DNA from: Synergistales bacterium
GTDB taxonomy: Bacteria > Synergistota > Synergistia > Synergistales > 79-D21
Direction of reading: 5' to 3'
DNA length: 31,760 bases
NCBI GenBank assembly: GCA_015657435.1
Contig: JADLKH010000004.1
Span: 17,807 to 49,566, forward strand
The notes beneath the pieces were generated by a model. That model was not told the origin of the DNA. It saw only the letters and a list, made by a program, of their open reading frames with translations, and searched no databases. The position numbers were made by a program, and so were the translations under genes. Within the stretch, counting starts at the first letter, position 1, and every line of letters begins with the position of its first letter. Of this stretch, positions 16,259 to 24,850 are shown piece by piece.

Positions 16259-17536
16259 ATGGCATTCAAGGTTCTGCATTACATCAATCAGTTTTTTGCC
16301 GGTATCGGCGGCGAAGACAAAGCGGATCACGGACCCGAGGTCCGGGAAGGCATCGTCGGCCCCGGGCTTCAACTGAAAAAACTTCTGGGCGACGAGGGCG
16401 TCATCGCTGCGACGTTCATCTGCGGGGACAACTATTTTGCCACCCACACGGAAGAGGTCCTCGCCCTCTTTGCAAAAACCCTGAAAGAGCATACGCCCGA
16501 CCTGGTTCTTGCCGGCCCGTCCTTTTACGCGGGGCGCTACGGCTTCGCCTGCGGGCATGTCATCAATGAAGCCAGAAAAGTCCTCGGGATTCCGGGCATC
16601 GCCGGGATGAACGTGGAAAGCCCTGCCGTGGAAATGTTCAGGAACGACATGTTCATCGTCCAGACCGGCGATTCCGTAAAGAGCATGAAGCCGGCTCTCG
16701 AGGACATGGCGGCGCTGGCCGGGAAAGTTCTCCGGAAAGAACCTCTGGGACCTGCCGCAATGGAGAAATATTTCCACCGGGGCATCCGGAAGAATTTTTT
16801 CGCCCGTGAAAACGGGGGCGTCCGCGCCGTGGACATGCTGCTCAAGAAAATGCGCAAGGAGGCGTTCGTTTCCGAATACCTGCAGGAGATCCCCGAAAAA
16901 ATCCCGTTCGCCCTTTCCGTTAAGGATCTCGGGAAGGCCAATGTCGCCATCCTCAATACCGGCGGCATCGTCCCGATCGGAAATCCCGACAGGATCGAAA
17001 GCTCTTCCGCGACCAAGTTCGGCGTCTATTCGATCAGGGGCATGAACCGGCTGGATCCGGAAGAGTTCATGTCGATCCACGGCGGCTATGACACGCATTT
17101 CGTCAACGAAGACCCGAACAGGGTCGCACCCGTGGATGTGCTGAGCGACATGGTTCGGGAAGGAATGCTCGGCAAGCTGCACGAGTTTATCTATACGACC
17201 GTCGGCACGGGGGCCTCTCTCCTGAACGCCGAAGGTTTCGGCCGCGAAATCGCTTCTCTGTTGAACAAGGCCGGAGTCGACGCGGCGATCATGGTTTCCA
17301 CGTGAGGATCCTGCACCCGCTGCGGCGCAGCGATCACAAAGGAAGTTGAACGCTCGGGGATTCCATGCGCGCACATCACCTCGATTCCTCCCATTGCAAA
17401 AACCTTCGGAAGCAATCGCGTCATTCCAGGAGTCGCCATTCCACATCCTCTTGCCATCCCGCTCAACGACAGGGCAGAAGAATACACGGCACGGAAGGAC
17501 CTGATCCTCAAGGCCCTGAAGAGCCTTTCCGAGTGA
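16259..17536 (+). CDS. grdB: Component B gamma subunit, selenoprotein (GrdB-like), read through in-frame UGA
   Basis: Reading from ATG 16259 (ribosome-binding site AGGGAGGGA), the frame meets TGA at 17303-17305 and then stays open to a second TGA at 17534-17536. Translating the first TGA as selenocysteine gives 425 residues with Sec349 in the context MVSTUGSCTRCGAAITKEVE, the active-site pattern U-X2-C-X2-C of GrdB/GrdF/GrdH. Homologous sequence continues after the UGA (for example GSNRVIPGVAIPHPLAIPL), so this is no truncation. The family length is about 430. Sec attacks the substrate-pyruvoyl adduct, forms a Se-carboxymethyl-type product and passes it to selenoprotein A. A SECIS-like hairpin follows the UGA. 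The preceding gene encodes its partner. Standard gene calling would end it 77 codons early. Confidence 0.93.
17318..17332 (+). promoter_or_regulatory. SECIS-like hairpin for selenocysteine insertion
   Basis: CGCTGC (17318-17323), loop GGC and GCAGCG (17327-17332) form a perfect 6-bp stem inside the coding sequence. The apical loop begins 18 bases after the UGA and its first base is G. Both match the bacterial SECIS rules I know (loop about 16-37 bases after UGA, G in the first two loop positions). It would be bound by SelB, which must be encoded elsewhere. Confidence 0.7.
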
Positions 17537-17601
17537 TTTCGAACGAGCCGCCCCAGGCGAGACCTTGCCAGACCGCTGTCCGGTTATCAGGTGGTGAGCC
17601 C

Positions 17602-18426
17602 ATGACAAAGTGGAGAGACGAGAGCAGAAGCTTCACCAAAAGAAGGTTTTGGAAGATCAAATACCTGACGGGGATGGATTTCCTTACCGCGAGCCTTCTC
17701 CAGAACAGGGAAGGCTGCCACATGCACCATGGCTTCACCATCAGCATCGTCGAAAAAGGGATTCTTCCCCTGAACTTCAAGAACATGCAAATGACGCTAA
17801 AGCCGGGCGAATTCCTGCTCCTTGGTCCGGAGGTTCCCCATGGGTTCTGTTATCCGCTGGCGCAGGGCGACTGTGCCTACCGGACGGTCTTTCTGAAAGA
17901 AAGCATCATGCCCAAAGCTCTCGCAAGCCAGCTGTCGAACGAAAAATCGACGATCTCGAAATTCTCCGATCATGACCTGTGGGAACATTTCCAAAATGTC
18001 CAGGATGGAGTTGAAAGCGGTTCGGTAACCGATATCGATTCGATCGTCAAAATGACCGAGTTCATCCTGGGGAAAATGCCGCAAAACAAGATCTGCAGTT
18101 TTCTCATCCGATCCAGCCACATAAGAACCATAAAGAAATACTTGCAGGAGAACTTCACCTCCGTCCCCAACATCCTTTATCTGTCGGAGATCGCGGACAT
18201 CAGCCCGTTCTACCTCATGCGGCTGTTCAAGGAAGAAATCGGCCTTTCCCCGCATGCGTACATCAATCAGCTTCGGGTCAACATGGCCAGAGAAATGATT
18301 GATCAAAAAATCCCTTTCCTGAAAATAACCTATGACCTTGGATTTTCAGATCAGAGTCACTTTTCCAAGACATTTTTAAAAATTACCGGTGTCAATCCGG
18401 TTCAGTACGCTAAAAGCAACGCATAA
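17602..18426 (+). CDS. AraC family transcriptional regulator with cupin sensor domain
   Basis: 274 residues from ATG 17602. An in-frame longer reading back to 17365 would overlap the selenoprotein tail and is rejected. Residues ~25-90 form a cupin-like arabinose-binding fold (HMHHGFTISIVEKG, LKPGEFLLLGPEVPHGF). The C-terminal ~100 residues hold two helix-turn-helix units: ILYLSEIADISPFYLMRLFKEEIGLSP and ITYDLGFSDQSHFSKTFLKITGVNP, the usual AraC signature. It lies between the reductase genes and the symporter, all on the plus strand and closely spaced, and most likely activates this module when the substrate binds its cupin domain. The inverted repeat and AT-rich region before 14938 are candidate targets. 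Confidence 0.92.
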   Translation: MTKWRDESRSFTKRRFWKIKYLTGMDFLTASLLQNREGCHMHHGFTISIVEKGILPLNFKNMQMTLKPGEFLLLGPEVPHGFCYPLAQGDCAYRTVFLKESIMPKALASQLSNEKSTISKFSDHDLWEHFQNVQDGVESGSVTDIDSIVKMTEFILGKMPQNKICSFLIRSSHIRTIKKYLQENFTSVPNILYLSEIADISPFYLMRLFKEEIGLSPHAYINQLRVNMAREMIDQKIPFLKITYDLGFSDQSHFSKTFLKITGVNPVQYAKSNA

Positions 18427-18443
18427 AAAGGGGAGGAGAGACG

Positions 18444-20087
18444 ATGGATTATCTCAAGACAACAAACCTGGATGTGCTCGTCGTTATTCTTTATTTCTGC
18501 GTTCTGATCGGCAACGGGATTTACTTCAGCTACAAGAAGACCAAGGAACAGCATGGGAAACAGGACTTCCTCATGGGAGGCCGCGCCTTCGGCGTATTCG
18601 CGACGCTCTGTACGCAGGGGGCATCGATGAAGGGATCCGGCGCTCTTCTCGGATACAGCGGCGGCGCCTACGTGAACGGTGCGGGAACCCTTATCCCGGG
18701 CCAATGCTACAGCCTGGGCGCCTGGTTCTCGATCGCGATCGGCATGGCGAGGAAACTGAGAAAGTGCGCGGAGAAAATAAACATCCGGAGCATCGGCGAC
18801 GTGTTCGATGCCCGCTACAACTCCCCCGTGCTCAGAAAACTTTCCGGGTTTGCGGGCGGCTGGCTCGCGCTTTCCATCCTCAGCAGCCAGATGGCCGCAC
18901 TGGGACTGCTCGTCAACCTGATGTTCAACAAATACGGGATGACGTACGAATGGGCGCTCGTGATCGGGATCATCATCGCCCTGGCCTACACCAGCGTGGG
19001 CGGCCTTGTTTCCGTGGTGTACAACGACGTCCTGCAGTGGCTGATCATGACCCCGATGATCTTTATCGTTCTTCCCGGTGCGCTGGTCCTCTTTCACGGG
19101 GTTACGCCGAGCGCCATGCACAGCGCCCTGGACTCGACGCAGTACTTCTCTCTTCGCCCCAACATGTGGTGGCTGGGGTACCTCCTGAGCGGCCTGCTTG
19201 CCTCCTGCTGCGACGTGACCCACCTGCAGCGCTTTATCGCCGCGAAAGACGAGCGGACCAGCGTCAAGGGAAGCATGCTCGGCTTCACCTACTGCACCCT
19301 GTTTGCGGGCGTCATCACCTTCCTGGGCCTGAGCGCCGCCATGCTGATCGAGCCGTCCGTCATCGCGGGAAACAACGATGGGGTTCTCTTCGCCCTGATC
19401 TCCAAAGTGCTTCCGGTTGGGCTGATCGGCCTCTTTATCGCGGCAATCCTTGCGACGACCATTTCCACGCTGGACTCGTATCTTCAGGTTTCCGTCGTCT
19501 GCGTCATGGTCGACATCATCGAACCGATCCTCCCTCCAAATGCGACCGAAAAGCAGAAGCTCGCCTACTGCCGCATCATCACCCTCGTGATCGCGCTCCT
19601 GTCGACCCTGCTCGTTCTCAAACTTCGGGGCATCCTTCAGGTTGTCTCGATCGGATACAGCACCTTCTCCTCCATGATGTTCCTGCCCTTCATGTGCTGC
19701 CTGTTCTGGAAAAAGGCGACGAAAGAAGGCTGCATCATGGGCATGCTTTCGGGAGCCATCGCCTGCATCGTCGCGATTTACACAAAACAGAAGCTTCCGA
19801 TCGTCTGGGGTGTTGTCGCCTCCCTGATCTTCATCGTCGGCGTGTCGCTGGCCACATGCAAAGGAGAATCCCGAAAGCCTCTCCTGCCCGGTTTTGACGA
19901 ACACGGACTCGAGGTCGACGCGGATGTCCGAAACGCCTGCGTTTTCGGAACCGCGGGAAGCCTCCTCATTTCGATCGGCATCGGATTGTGGGTAAACTGG
20001 ATTGCACTGGCTGCCGGTGTCGTGGGGATGTACCTATGCGTCAGGATGGTGGACAACGCCTTCAGGAAATACCTGCTTCCCGTTTGA
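18444..20087 (+). CDS. Sodium:solute symporter (SSS family)
   Basis: 547 residues, starting after GGGGAGGAGAG. About 13 hydrophobic spans are visible. Family features include the N-terminal DFLMGGRAFGVFATLCTQGASMKGSGALLG, the stretch ALAYTSVGGLVSVVYNDVLQWLIM (the GG-x-x-x-V-x-x-D-x-x-Q pattern of the sodium/proline and pantothenate symporters) and AAILATTISTLDSYLQV (sodium-site serine/threonines). It imports an organic solute with Na+ across the inner membrane. Its position 17 bases after the AraC gene and before a strong terminator makes it the likely importer of the component B substrate, perhaps an amino acid, betaine or another amine. The exact solute cannot be read from sequence. Confidence 0.92.
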   Translation: MDYLKTTNLDVLVVILYFCVLIGNGIYFSYKKTKEQHGKQDFLMGGRAFGVFATLCTQGASMKGSGALLGYSGGAYVNGAGTLIPGQCYSLGAWFSIAIGMARKLRKCAEKINIRSIGDVFDARYNSPVLRKLSGFAGGWLALSILSSQMAALGLLVNLMFNKYGMTYEWALVIGIIIALAYTSVGGLVSVVYNDVLQWLIMTPMIFIVLPGALVLFHGVTPSAMHSALDSTQYFSLRPNMWWLGYLLSGLLASCCDVTHLQRFIAAKDERTSVKGSMLGFTYCTLFAGVITFLGLSAAMLIEPSVIAGNNDGVLFALISKVLPVGLIGLFIAAILATTISTLDSYLQVSVVCVMVDIIEPILPPNATEKQKLAYCRIITLVIALLSTLLVLKLRGILQVVSIGYSTFSSMMFLPFMCCLFWKKATKEGCIMGMLSGAIACIVAIYTKQKLPIVWGVVASLIFIVGVSLATCKGESRKPLLPGFDEHGLEVDADVRNACVFGTAGSLLISIGIGLWVNWIALAAGVVGMYLCVRMVDNAFRKYLLPV

Positions 20088-20109
20088 CGAACGCTCCGCC
20101 CCGAAACGA

Positions 20110-20152
20110 GTGTAGCTGCCGGGTTGACCCAATCCGGCAGCTACACTTTTTT
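20110..20152 (+). terminator. Strong rho-independent terminator ending the reductase module
   Basis: GTGTAGCTGCCGG (20110-20122) pairs perfectly with CCGGCAGCTACAC (20134-20146), a 13-bp stem followed by six T. It ends the plus-strand operon 22 bases after the symporter stop. Confidence 0.88.
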
Positions 20153-20239
20153 GTTCCTTCTCTGTCATCTTTCCCCTCTTTTTTCCTGCAGAAGATCATG
20201 TGCAGTTCTGGAGGGGGTCCATACATCTTTCCCATGCAT

Positions 20240-23200
20240 TTATAACCACAATAGTTTATCTAGTATAGTTTTCTCCATTAAGAATATTTTTGCTCGTTTT
20301 GACTTTGCACCGATAATAAGATTTTCGATTTCAAGAGCTTTTTTAATAAGCTCTTTCTGTACTTTTATTTCTGGAACTGGTATTTGATAATCCATTATTT
20401 TAGATTTATCACCACGTGGCATTTTTATCCCCTTCTTATACTGCATAACATACTCGAAGAATCTGTCTTGTGACAAGTAGTAATAAACGAATTCCGGCAT
20501 TACTTTTTCGCTTGTTATCCTGACCACAAGCACATCCCCAGAACAACCACCGTTCATATTGGCAAACCATATTTTTTTTAGATATGGCCTAATATTGGAT
20601 ATTAATATATCTCCAACCTTATACTCGGTAGCTGTTCCGGTTTTGGGTACATAAACAGAAAGAGTTTTCCCTTCTGTGTTTTGTAGCATATTATCCACAC
20701 CGACATAGTTCTCGTCAGTTAAAACAGAACACTCTATTCGGCGGTTTGAGTAAACCGCAATATTTTTAAGAGATTGCAAGTCGCTTCTAGAAAACGCCTT
20801 TTCATCACCAAATAGCATTTTAATTTTTAGATCGTGCTGTTGAATCTCGGTACAGATGTTCTCGTATTCTTTCTCTACCTCCTCACAGGCTTTTACAATC
20901 TCACTTTGCACGCTTTTCATTTCAGGAAGAGGGACCTGCATTTGTTTAAGATACTTGAAATGGCGTTCATATTTATCGCTATTAACGACTTCGGTGTTTT
21001 TTAATAAATAGTAGATATATTTCTGCATAGCTTTACTCTCGTCGATTTTTAATAATTGAGTCCCATCAGCACCGCGAACAAATGGGAAATCTATCCATTT
21101 AACTGCACAGGTATGATCACCGAAGAGGATTAGAGGTGTATCTGTAATTGCTGTTTTTCCATTACAGTATCCTGAAACCAGCTTGTCGGATAATTGAGAT
21201 ACCACTGGAATATCACCAGCGCTAAGGATATCCTTTTGAGATATTTTAGTTTTAGCTCCATTTACATCCAGCAACAACGAGTCCAACGTTACAATAGGAT
21301 ATTTGCATTTTTTATTCGCTACTGCTCTTGAAGAAATCATTATTTGCTTATCAAATTTTACCCCGCTAAAATCAATCAAATCTGGAAGGCGGTTTTGTTT
21401 AACATATTCGCTGTCTTCAACCTTCTCTCCGTTATAGTTTGCGCGAATACTGCTGTTTATTTTGTTTGCATCTGCAAGGTCCGATGGATTGAATAAAGGC
21501 GTCTGTATGCCCTTTATACCCTTTAAACGAGATAGGGTTTCGTCGTCTTCATTTTCGGAAGCAAAACCAAGATATTTAATCCCTTCCGATCCCTTTCGAT
21601 TGCTCCACTCATAACCAAGAAATCTTTTCATCTCGTTTGTTCCGGTAGGCGATTTTACAATAATTACTTTTTGCGGGTTGCTGAAAGCAAGCATAAAATA
21701 GTATAATTTTTCTCTTTCTATATCTTTTGCGTATACAGCAAAACGCTCCAGCATTTCTTTTTTTTGTTCATCAGCTGTTAGTTTTATAAAATTTTTTTGT
21801 TTCATTCGATTTTTCGTATCTAGAAGGTTATCAAAAGCATTCCGATACGTTTTAAACATACCCGTGTTAAGCAATTGTTCATTGGGGATCCCTTCTAATA
21901 GCGTTTTATAATCTTTAAGGGCAAACCCCACGTGTTGGCAATACTCCGCGAGCAAACCGCAATCTGCGAAGACTTCATCCTTTTCAAAATCACCATTAAA
22001 CCATGCATTGACTCGGTTTAGGTAATGCTCTGCTAACTCAGGGGTTTCATCTTTACGACGCATGAATAGCGCGAGGGTATTCGTCCCCGTTTTCCCAAAT
22101 GTCCCACTTCCGAATTCTACGATTGCAACGACATCGAAGTATTTCAGGATAATCTCCCGTGTTTTAGTGTAAACCGCTCCACTGTTGGAAACGAGAGAAG
22201 AAGGCAGAATTATAGCCGCCACACCCCCAGGCGCCAGCAACTGCTTTGCACGTTCAACAAAAAAAACCTCGATCGAATTGTTGGTGATCATATTTTTGCT
22301 TTCAATCTCTTTGTAAAGCTCAAAAGAGGCGCGTTCTTCAGGGGTTAGCGTTTCTAGAAAACCCTTTACGCTATACGGAGGGTTTGAAACAAGCACTTTG
22401 AAGGAATTGTTCTGAATAGCAGAGCTTTCTGCAAGCGCATCAGCGTATACTATCTGTATTTCCTTTTGGCCGTACATAAATGACGATACTTTAGCCACTT
22501 TAGAGAGCCTATACTCCTTCTCAATGCCAAATATTTGCTCATAATATTCAGACAAATGTTTGGAGGGTAAAAAGGGGCGTATTTGTGTTGCATATTCATT
22601 TAGAAAATGTCCTGCTCCGCAAGCGTAATCAATTACTTTTAAGGAATCAGCATTAACATCTATAAGTTTTTGGAGCGGTAGAGATGATACAAGAAACTTC
22701 ACGATTGGCGTAGGTGTAAAAAACTGCCCCTCACTTTGCTTAACCCCTTGATCGAGAAACCCCTCGAACAAGTCCCCAAGAAATTGATTTTGCTCATCTG
22801 TTTTTAGCTTAATGTCTTGCAACATACGTACGATTTTTAGAAGAACTGTTGCGTTCTGAAAAAACAAATTCTGATTATGGACATCGAGAAATGCAAAATC
22901 ATTGTTCGTGTAAAATTTTAGCTGGCGAAAATACTCTTCTATTTTTTCACGTGTCGCGTCAGGATCATTTTTGAAAAGCCAGAACGCTTTTTTAATATCT
23001 TCTTTATCAATATAGGTAACCTCTTCGTTAAGGAATTTTTGCATACCGTCACGATAAAGCCGCTGAATGCGATCCTGAAGATCGTAGTAATTATCGAAGG
23101 CTACTCCACGCCAGTAAAACATTAGGCTGTCGGCATTCTGTAATTCGTCAACTATTTTCGCAAGGAAAAGATTGATCAGTTTGTCAAAAGCATTTTCACG

Positions 23201-23992
23201 TCCAGAAATATTATGCTGGCGCAAAATAGTAGCAAATTCGTGATATTTCTTCTGGATATCATCATGGCTAATTTCCTGAAGATCCAAACCCGTATGTTTT
23301 AATTTCCCTATTTCATAAGGAGCGCGTGAATCCTCGAAAATTCCATTCGTTTCATACTCGTGATTATAGGTCACATGCCAAGCTTTATAGAGCGATTGGA
23401 CATCCGTCGCACCAGAGAAGGCCAACGGATCTTTAAGAGATTTCAAATATTCAATGTTATCTTTTAACGTGACGATGCGATTTTCATATATGCATTTGCA
23501 TTCCATGAGGGTCGAGGTATACAGACATAAAAATTGTGTGCTTTTTATCTGCTGTGCGTAACTGAACAGCTGCCCGCCATTAATGGTCATATTCTTCCAT
23601 TCAGATTCGAACTCTCCTCCCCAAGTTTTACATTCAATAATGAGGAAAGGCTTACCGTTGTTATCTTTCACGAGGAGATCGGCTCTACCTCCGCTCGCCC
23701 CGTGACCAAGCTTCCACTTTGGCTCTAATTCAATATGCTCGGGCCTATATCCTTTCGACAACAAGCGGGTCACGCACTCGAACACAACGAAATTTTCAGG
23801 TGCAGAGAAATTACAGGTTTGACGCTCATTGACTGTAAGCCCTTTGTTTTCCGGATAAACGAGTGTTTTGTTATTAAAGTCGACTCGCAGCTCACAAGTC
23901 GGGAACGATTTGAGCCAAATGCTGTTATTTTTATGAGCTTGTTCAAAACCGATGCACGCAAGCAAATCTTTAAAATTCTCGGTTGTTATCAT
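20240..23992 (-). CDS. Single-chain restriction-modification enzyme: nuclease, N6-adenine methyltransferase and specificity domains (Type IIG-like)
   Basis: 1250 residues, ATG 23992 with AGGAG nine bases upstream. Domain order: an N-terminal PD-(D/E)XK nuclease like type I HsdR_N, with D105 in GGRADLLV and E120-C-K122 in LIIECKTW; a helical linker; an N6-adenine methyltransferase with GQFFTP (422-427), SAM motif DYACGAGHF (455-463) and catalytic NPPY (537-540); then, from ~930, two HsdS-type target-recognition repeats, YPIVTLDSLL... and NRRIECSVLTD..., each followed by a conserved helix. All three type I functions are thus in one chain that could cut and protect DNA alone. No separate methylase or antirestriction gene is near. 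All key residues are intact, so it appears functional. Confidence 0.9.
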   Translation of the reverse strand: MITTENFKDLLACIGFEQAHKNNSIWLKSFPTCELRVDFNNKTLVYPENKGLTVNERQTCNFSAPENFVVFECVTRLLSKGYRPEHIELEPKWKLGHGASGGRADLLVKDNNGKPFLIIECKTWGGEFESEWKNMTINGGQLFSYAQQIKSTQFLCLYTSTLMECKCIYENRIVTLKDNIEYLKSLKDPLAFSGATDVQSLYKAWHVTYNHEYETNGIFEDSRAPYEIGKLKHTGLDLQEISHDDIQKKYHEFATILRQHNISGRENAFDKLINLFLAKIVDELQNADSLMFYWRGVAFDNYYDLQDRIQRLYRDGMQKFLNEEVTYIDKEDIKKAFWLFKNDPDATREKIEEYFRQLKFYTNNDFAFLDVHNQNLFFQNATVLLKIVRMLQDIKLKTDEQNQFLGDLFEGFLDQGVKQSEGQFFTPTPIVKFLVSSLPLQKLIDVNADSLKVIDYACGAGHFLNEYATQIRPFLPSKHLSEYYEQIFGIEKEYRLSKVAKVSSFMYGQKEIQIVYADALAESSAIQNNSFKVLVSNPPYSVKGFLETLTPEERASFELYKEIESKNMITNNSIEVFFVERAKQLLAPGGVAAIILPSSLVSNSGAVYTKTREIILKYFDVVAIVEFGSGTFGKTGTNTLALFMRRKDETPELAEHYLNRVNAWFNGDFEKDEVFADCGLLAEYCQHVGFALKDYKTLLEGIPNEQLLNTGMFKTYRNAFDNLLDTKNRMKQKNFIKLTADEQKKEMLERFAVYAKDIEREKLYYFMLAFSNPQKVIIVKSPTGTNEMKRFLGYEWSNRKGSEGIKYLGFASENEDDETLSRLKGIKGIQTPLFNPSDLADANKINSSIRANYNGEKVEDSEYVKQNRLPDLIDFSGVKFDKQIMISSRAVANKKCKYPIVTLDSLLLDVNGAKTKISQKDILSAGDIPVVSQLSDKLVSGYCNGKTAITDTPLILFGDHTCAVKWIDFPFVRGADGTQLLKIDESKAMQKYIYYLLKNTEVVNSDKYERHFKYLKQMQVPLPEMKSVQSEIVKACEEVEKEYENICTEIQQHDLKIKMLFGDEKAFSRSDLQSLKNIAVYSNRRIECSVLTDENYVGVDNMLQNTEGKTLSVYVPKTGTATEYKVGDILISNIRPYLKKIWFANMNGGCSGDVLVVRITSEKVMPEFVYYYLSQDRFFEYVMQYKKGIKMPRGDKSKIMDYQIPVPEIKVQKELIKKALEIENLIIGAKSKRAKIFLMEKTILDKLLWL

Positions 23993-24285
23993 CGTCGATT
24001 ACTCCTGTTTATATGGTATTGGTTTCCCCGTGTTGTTCAGCACTAACTGTCTTTATAACATCGCTATAATAGTAATTTGGTTAAATTTGATTGGGAAGTT
24101 GCTAGGAGCAACTTTATTCAACCTGTCGTCTATTCTAATCCAAGTATCATGCGATAAACAACAAAGCTCCTTCTTTAATCTATAAACCTTCGTCATCATA
24201 ATCGGGTTCTCGGTGAAAGGTCCTTTTTAATGTCAAATTTCTAGGATTCAATTCATCAGCACCCTATTTTGTGAATATCTAAACC
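23993..24285 (-). other. AT-rich region upstream of the restriction-modification gene
   Basis: No gene is visible in these 293 bases. Minus-strand AT-rich hexamers such as TTATAA (24055-24060) may serve as a -10, but no convincing pair with a -35 was found. A perfect palindrome lies at 24096-24114 and is listed separately. The stretch probably carries the promoter of the restriction-modification gene. Confidence 0.4.
24096..24114. promoter_or_regulatory. Perfect 8-bp inverted repeat, candidate operator
   Basis: AAGTTGCT (24096-24103), AGG, AGCAACTT (24107-24114) form a perfect inverted repeat about 105 bases upstream of the restriction-modification start. It could bind a dimeric repressor or fold as a short hairpin in the transcript. 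No controller gene is nearby. Confidence 0.4.
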
Positions 24286-24723
24286 TTACACGATATGCCT
24301 GACCTCCACCTCTTCCCACTTCCCCTTCAGCCACTCCGCCGCGAGCCTCCGGTGGCAGTGGTCGGGTTCCTTTTCGCTGCACAGCAGGCAGCCCCTGTCG
24401 AAGTCTTCGGGCTTCAGCACCTTTTCCACCTGCCGTTCCTCCAGCAGCTTCCGGTAGGCGGTTTCGTACTCCTCCCAGGGGATCCTGCCGTGCCGGTAGT
24501 CGTCCATCAGTTCCTTCGTGGCGGCCAGCAGGGGCACGTACTCGTACTCGATGCCGGCAATTTCCTTCAGGAAATATTTCAGGTCGTTCTTCTTGGTGAA
24601 GCCCGCGAGCTGGGAAACGTTGTTCAGGCGGATGTCGATGACCTTTCTCACTCCGTGCTTCATCAGGGACGTGAAGAACTGCTCCGCGCTTTTCCCCGCA
24701 AACCCGATCGTGTAAAGCTCCAT
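24286..24723 (-). CDS. DUF488 family protein
   Basis: 145 residues from ATG 24723, chosen because GATGGGGGG precedes it; a TTG 13 codons earlier has no such site. It begins MELYTIGFAGKSAEQFF, as DUF488 proteins do, and has the family motifs VIDIRLNN, GFTKKNDL, the helical block FLKEIAGIEYEYVPLLAATKEL and the C-terminal CLLCSEKEPDHCHR with closely spaced Cys and His residues. The biochemical role of the family is not established as far as I know; the Cys/His motif suggests metal binding. It is separated from the sigma-factor operon by a terminator and so is probably expressed independently. Confidence 0.88.
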   Translation of the reverse strand: MELYTIGFAGKSAEQFFTSLMKHGVRKVIDIRLNNVSQLAGFTKKNDLKYFLKEIAGIEYEYVPLLAATKELMDDYRHGRIPWEEYETAYRKLLEERQVEKVLKPEDFDRGCLLCSEKEPDHCHRRLAAEWLKGKWEEVEVRHIV

Positions 24724-24760
24724 CGCGATCCCCCCATCCTGTTTCTTCAAGTTTATTCCC

Positions 24761-24803
24761 AAAAACCGAAAAAAGCCGGGGCCCCATTTCGGGAGCCCCG
24801 GCT
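24761..24803 (-). terminator. Rho-independent terminator of the sigma-factor operon
   Basis: AGCCGGGGC (24774-24782) pairs with GCCCCGGCT (24795-24803). On the minus strand the stem is followed by TTTTTCGGTTTTT. It lies about 50 bases after the sigma-factor stop and before the DUF488 gene. Confidence 0.75.
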
Positions 24804-24850
24804 GGATCGTCTTCCTATTCCTTTCAGGTTGCGTGGATTTTCCGGCTGTT

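Larger units (their letters stand above)
20153..24285. other. AT-rich, probably acquired restriction-modification segment
   Basis: Base composition falls sharply after the terminator at 20110-20152 and rises again at the DUF488 gene (24286). Between them lies one minus-strand gene with many AT-rich codons, quite unlike its neighbours, plus ~290 bases of AT-rich upstream DNA. I saw no integrase, insertion sequence, tRNA or clear flanking repeat, so the route of entry is not visible. Horizontal gain is inferred from composition and from gene type. Confidence 0.6.

Noticed and set aside
17305..17536. Truncated or frameshifted grdB (pseudogene) because of the stop at 17303
   Set aside because: The frame continues with conserved residues including the U-X2-C-X2-C centre, and a SECIS-like hairpin follows, so recoding explains it better than damage.
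17365..17601. Longer N-terminus of the AraC regulator starting at 17365
   Set aside because: This would overlap most of the selenoprotein tail in another frame and adds low-complexity, non-AraC sequence; ATG 17602 gives the normal length.
20153..24285. Attachment-site repeats flanking the AT-rich restriction-modification segment
   Set aside because: By eye, the sequences at the two edges share no convincing direct or inverted repeat.
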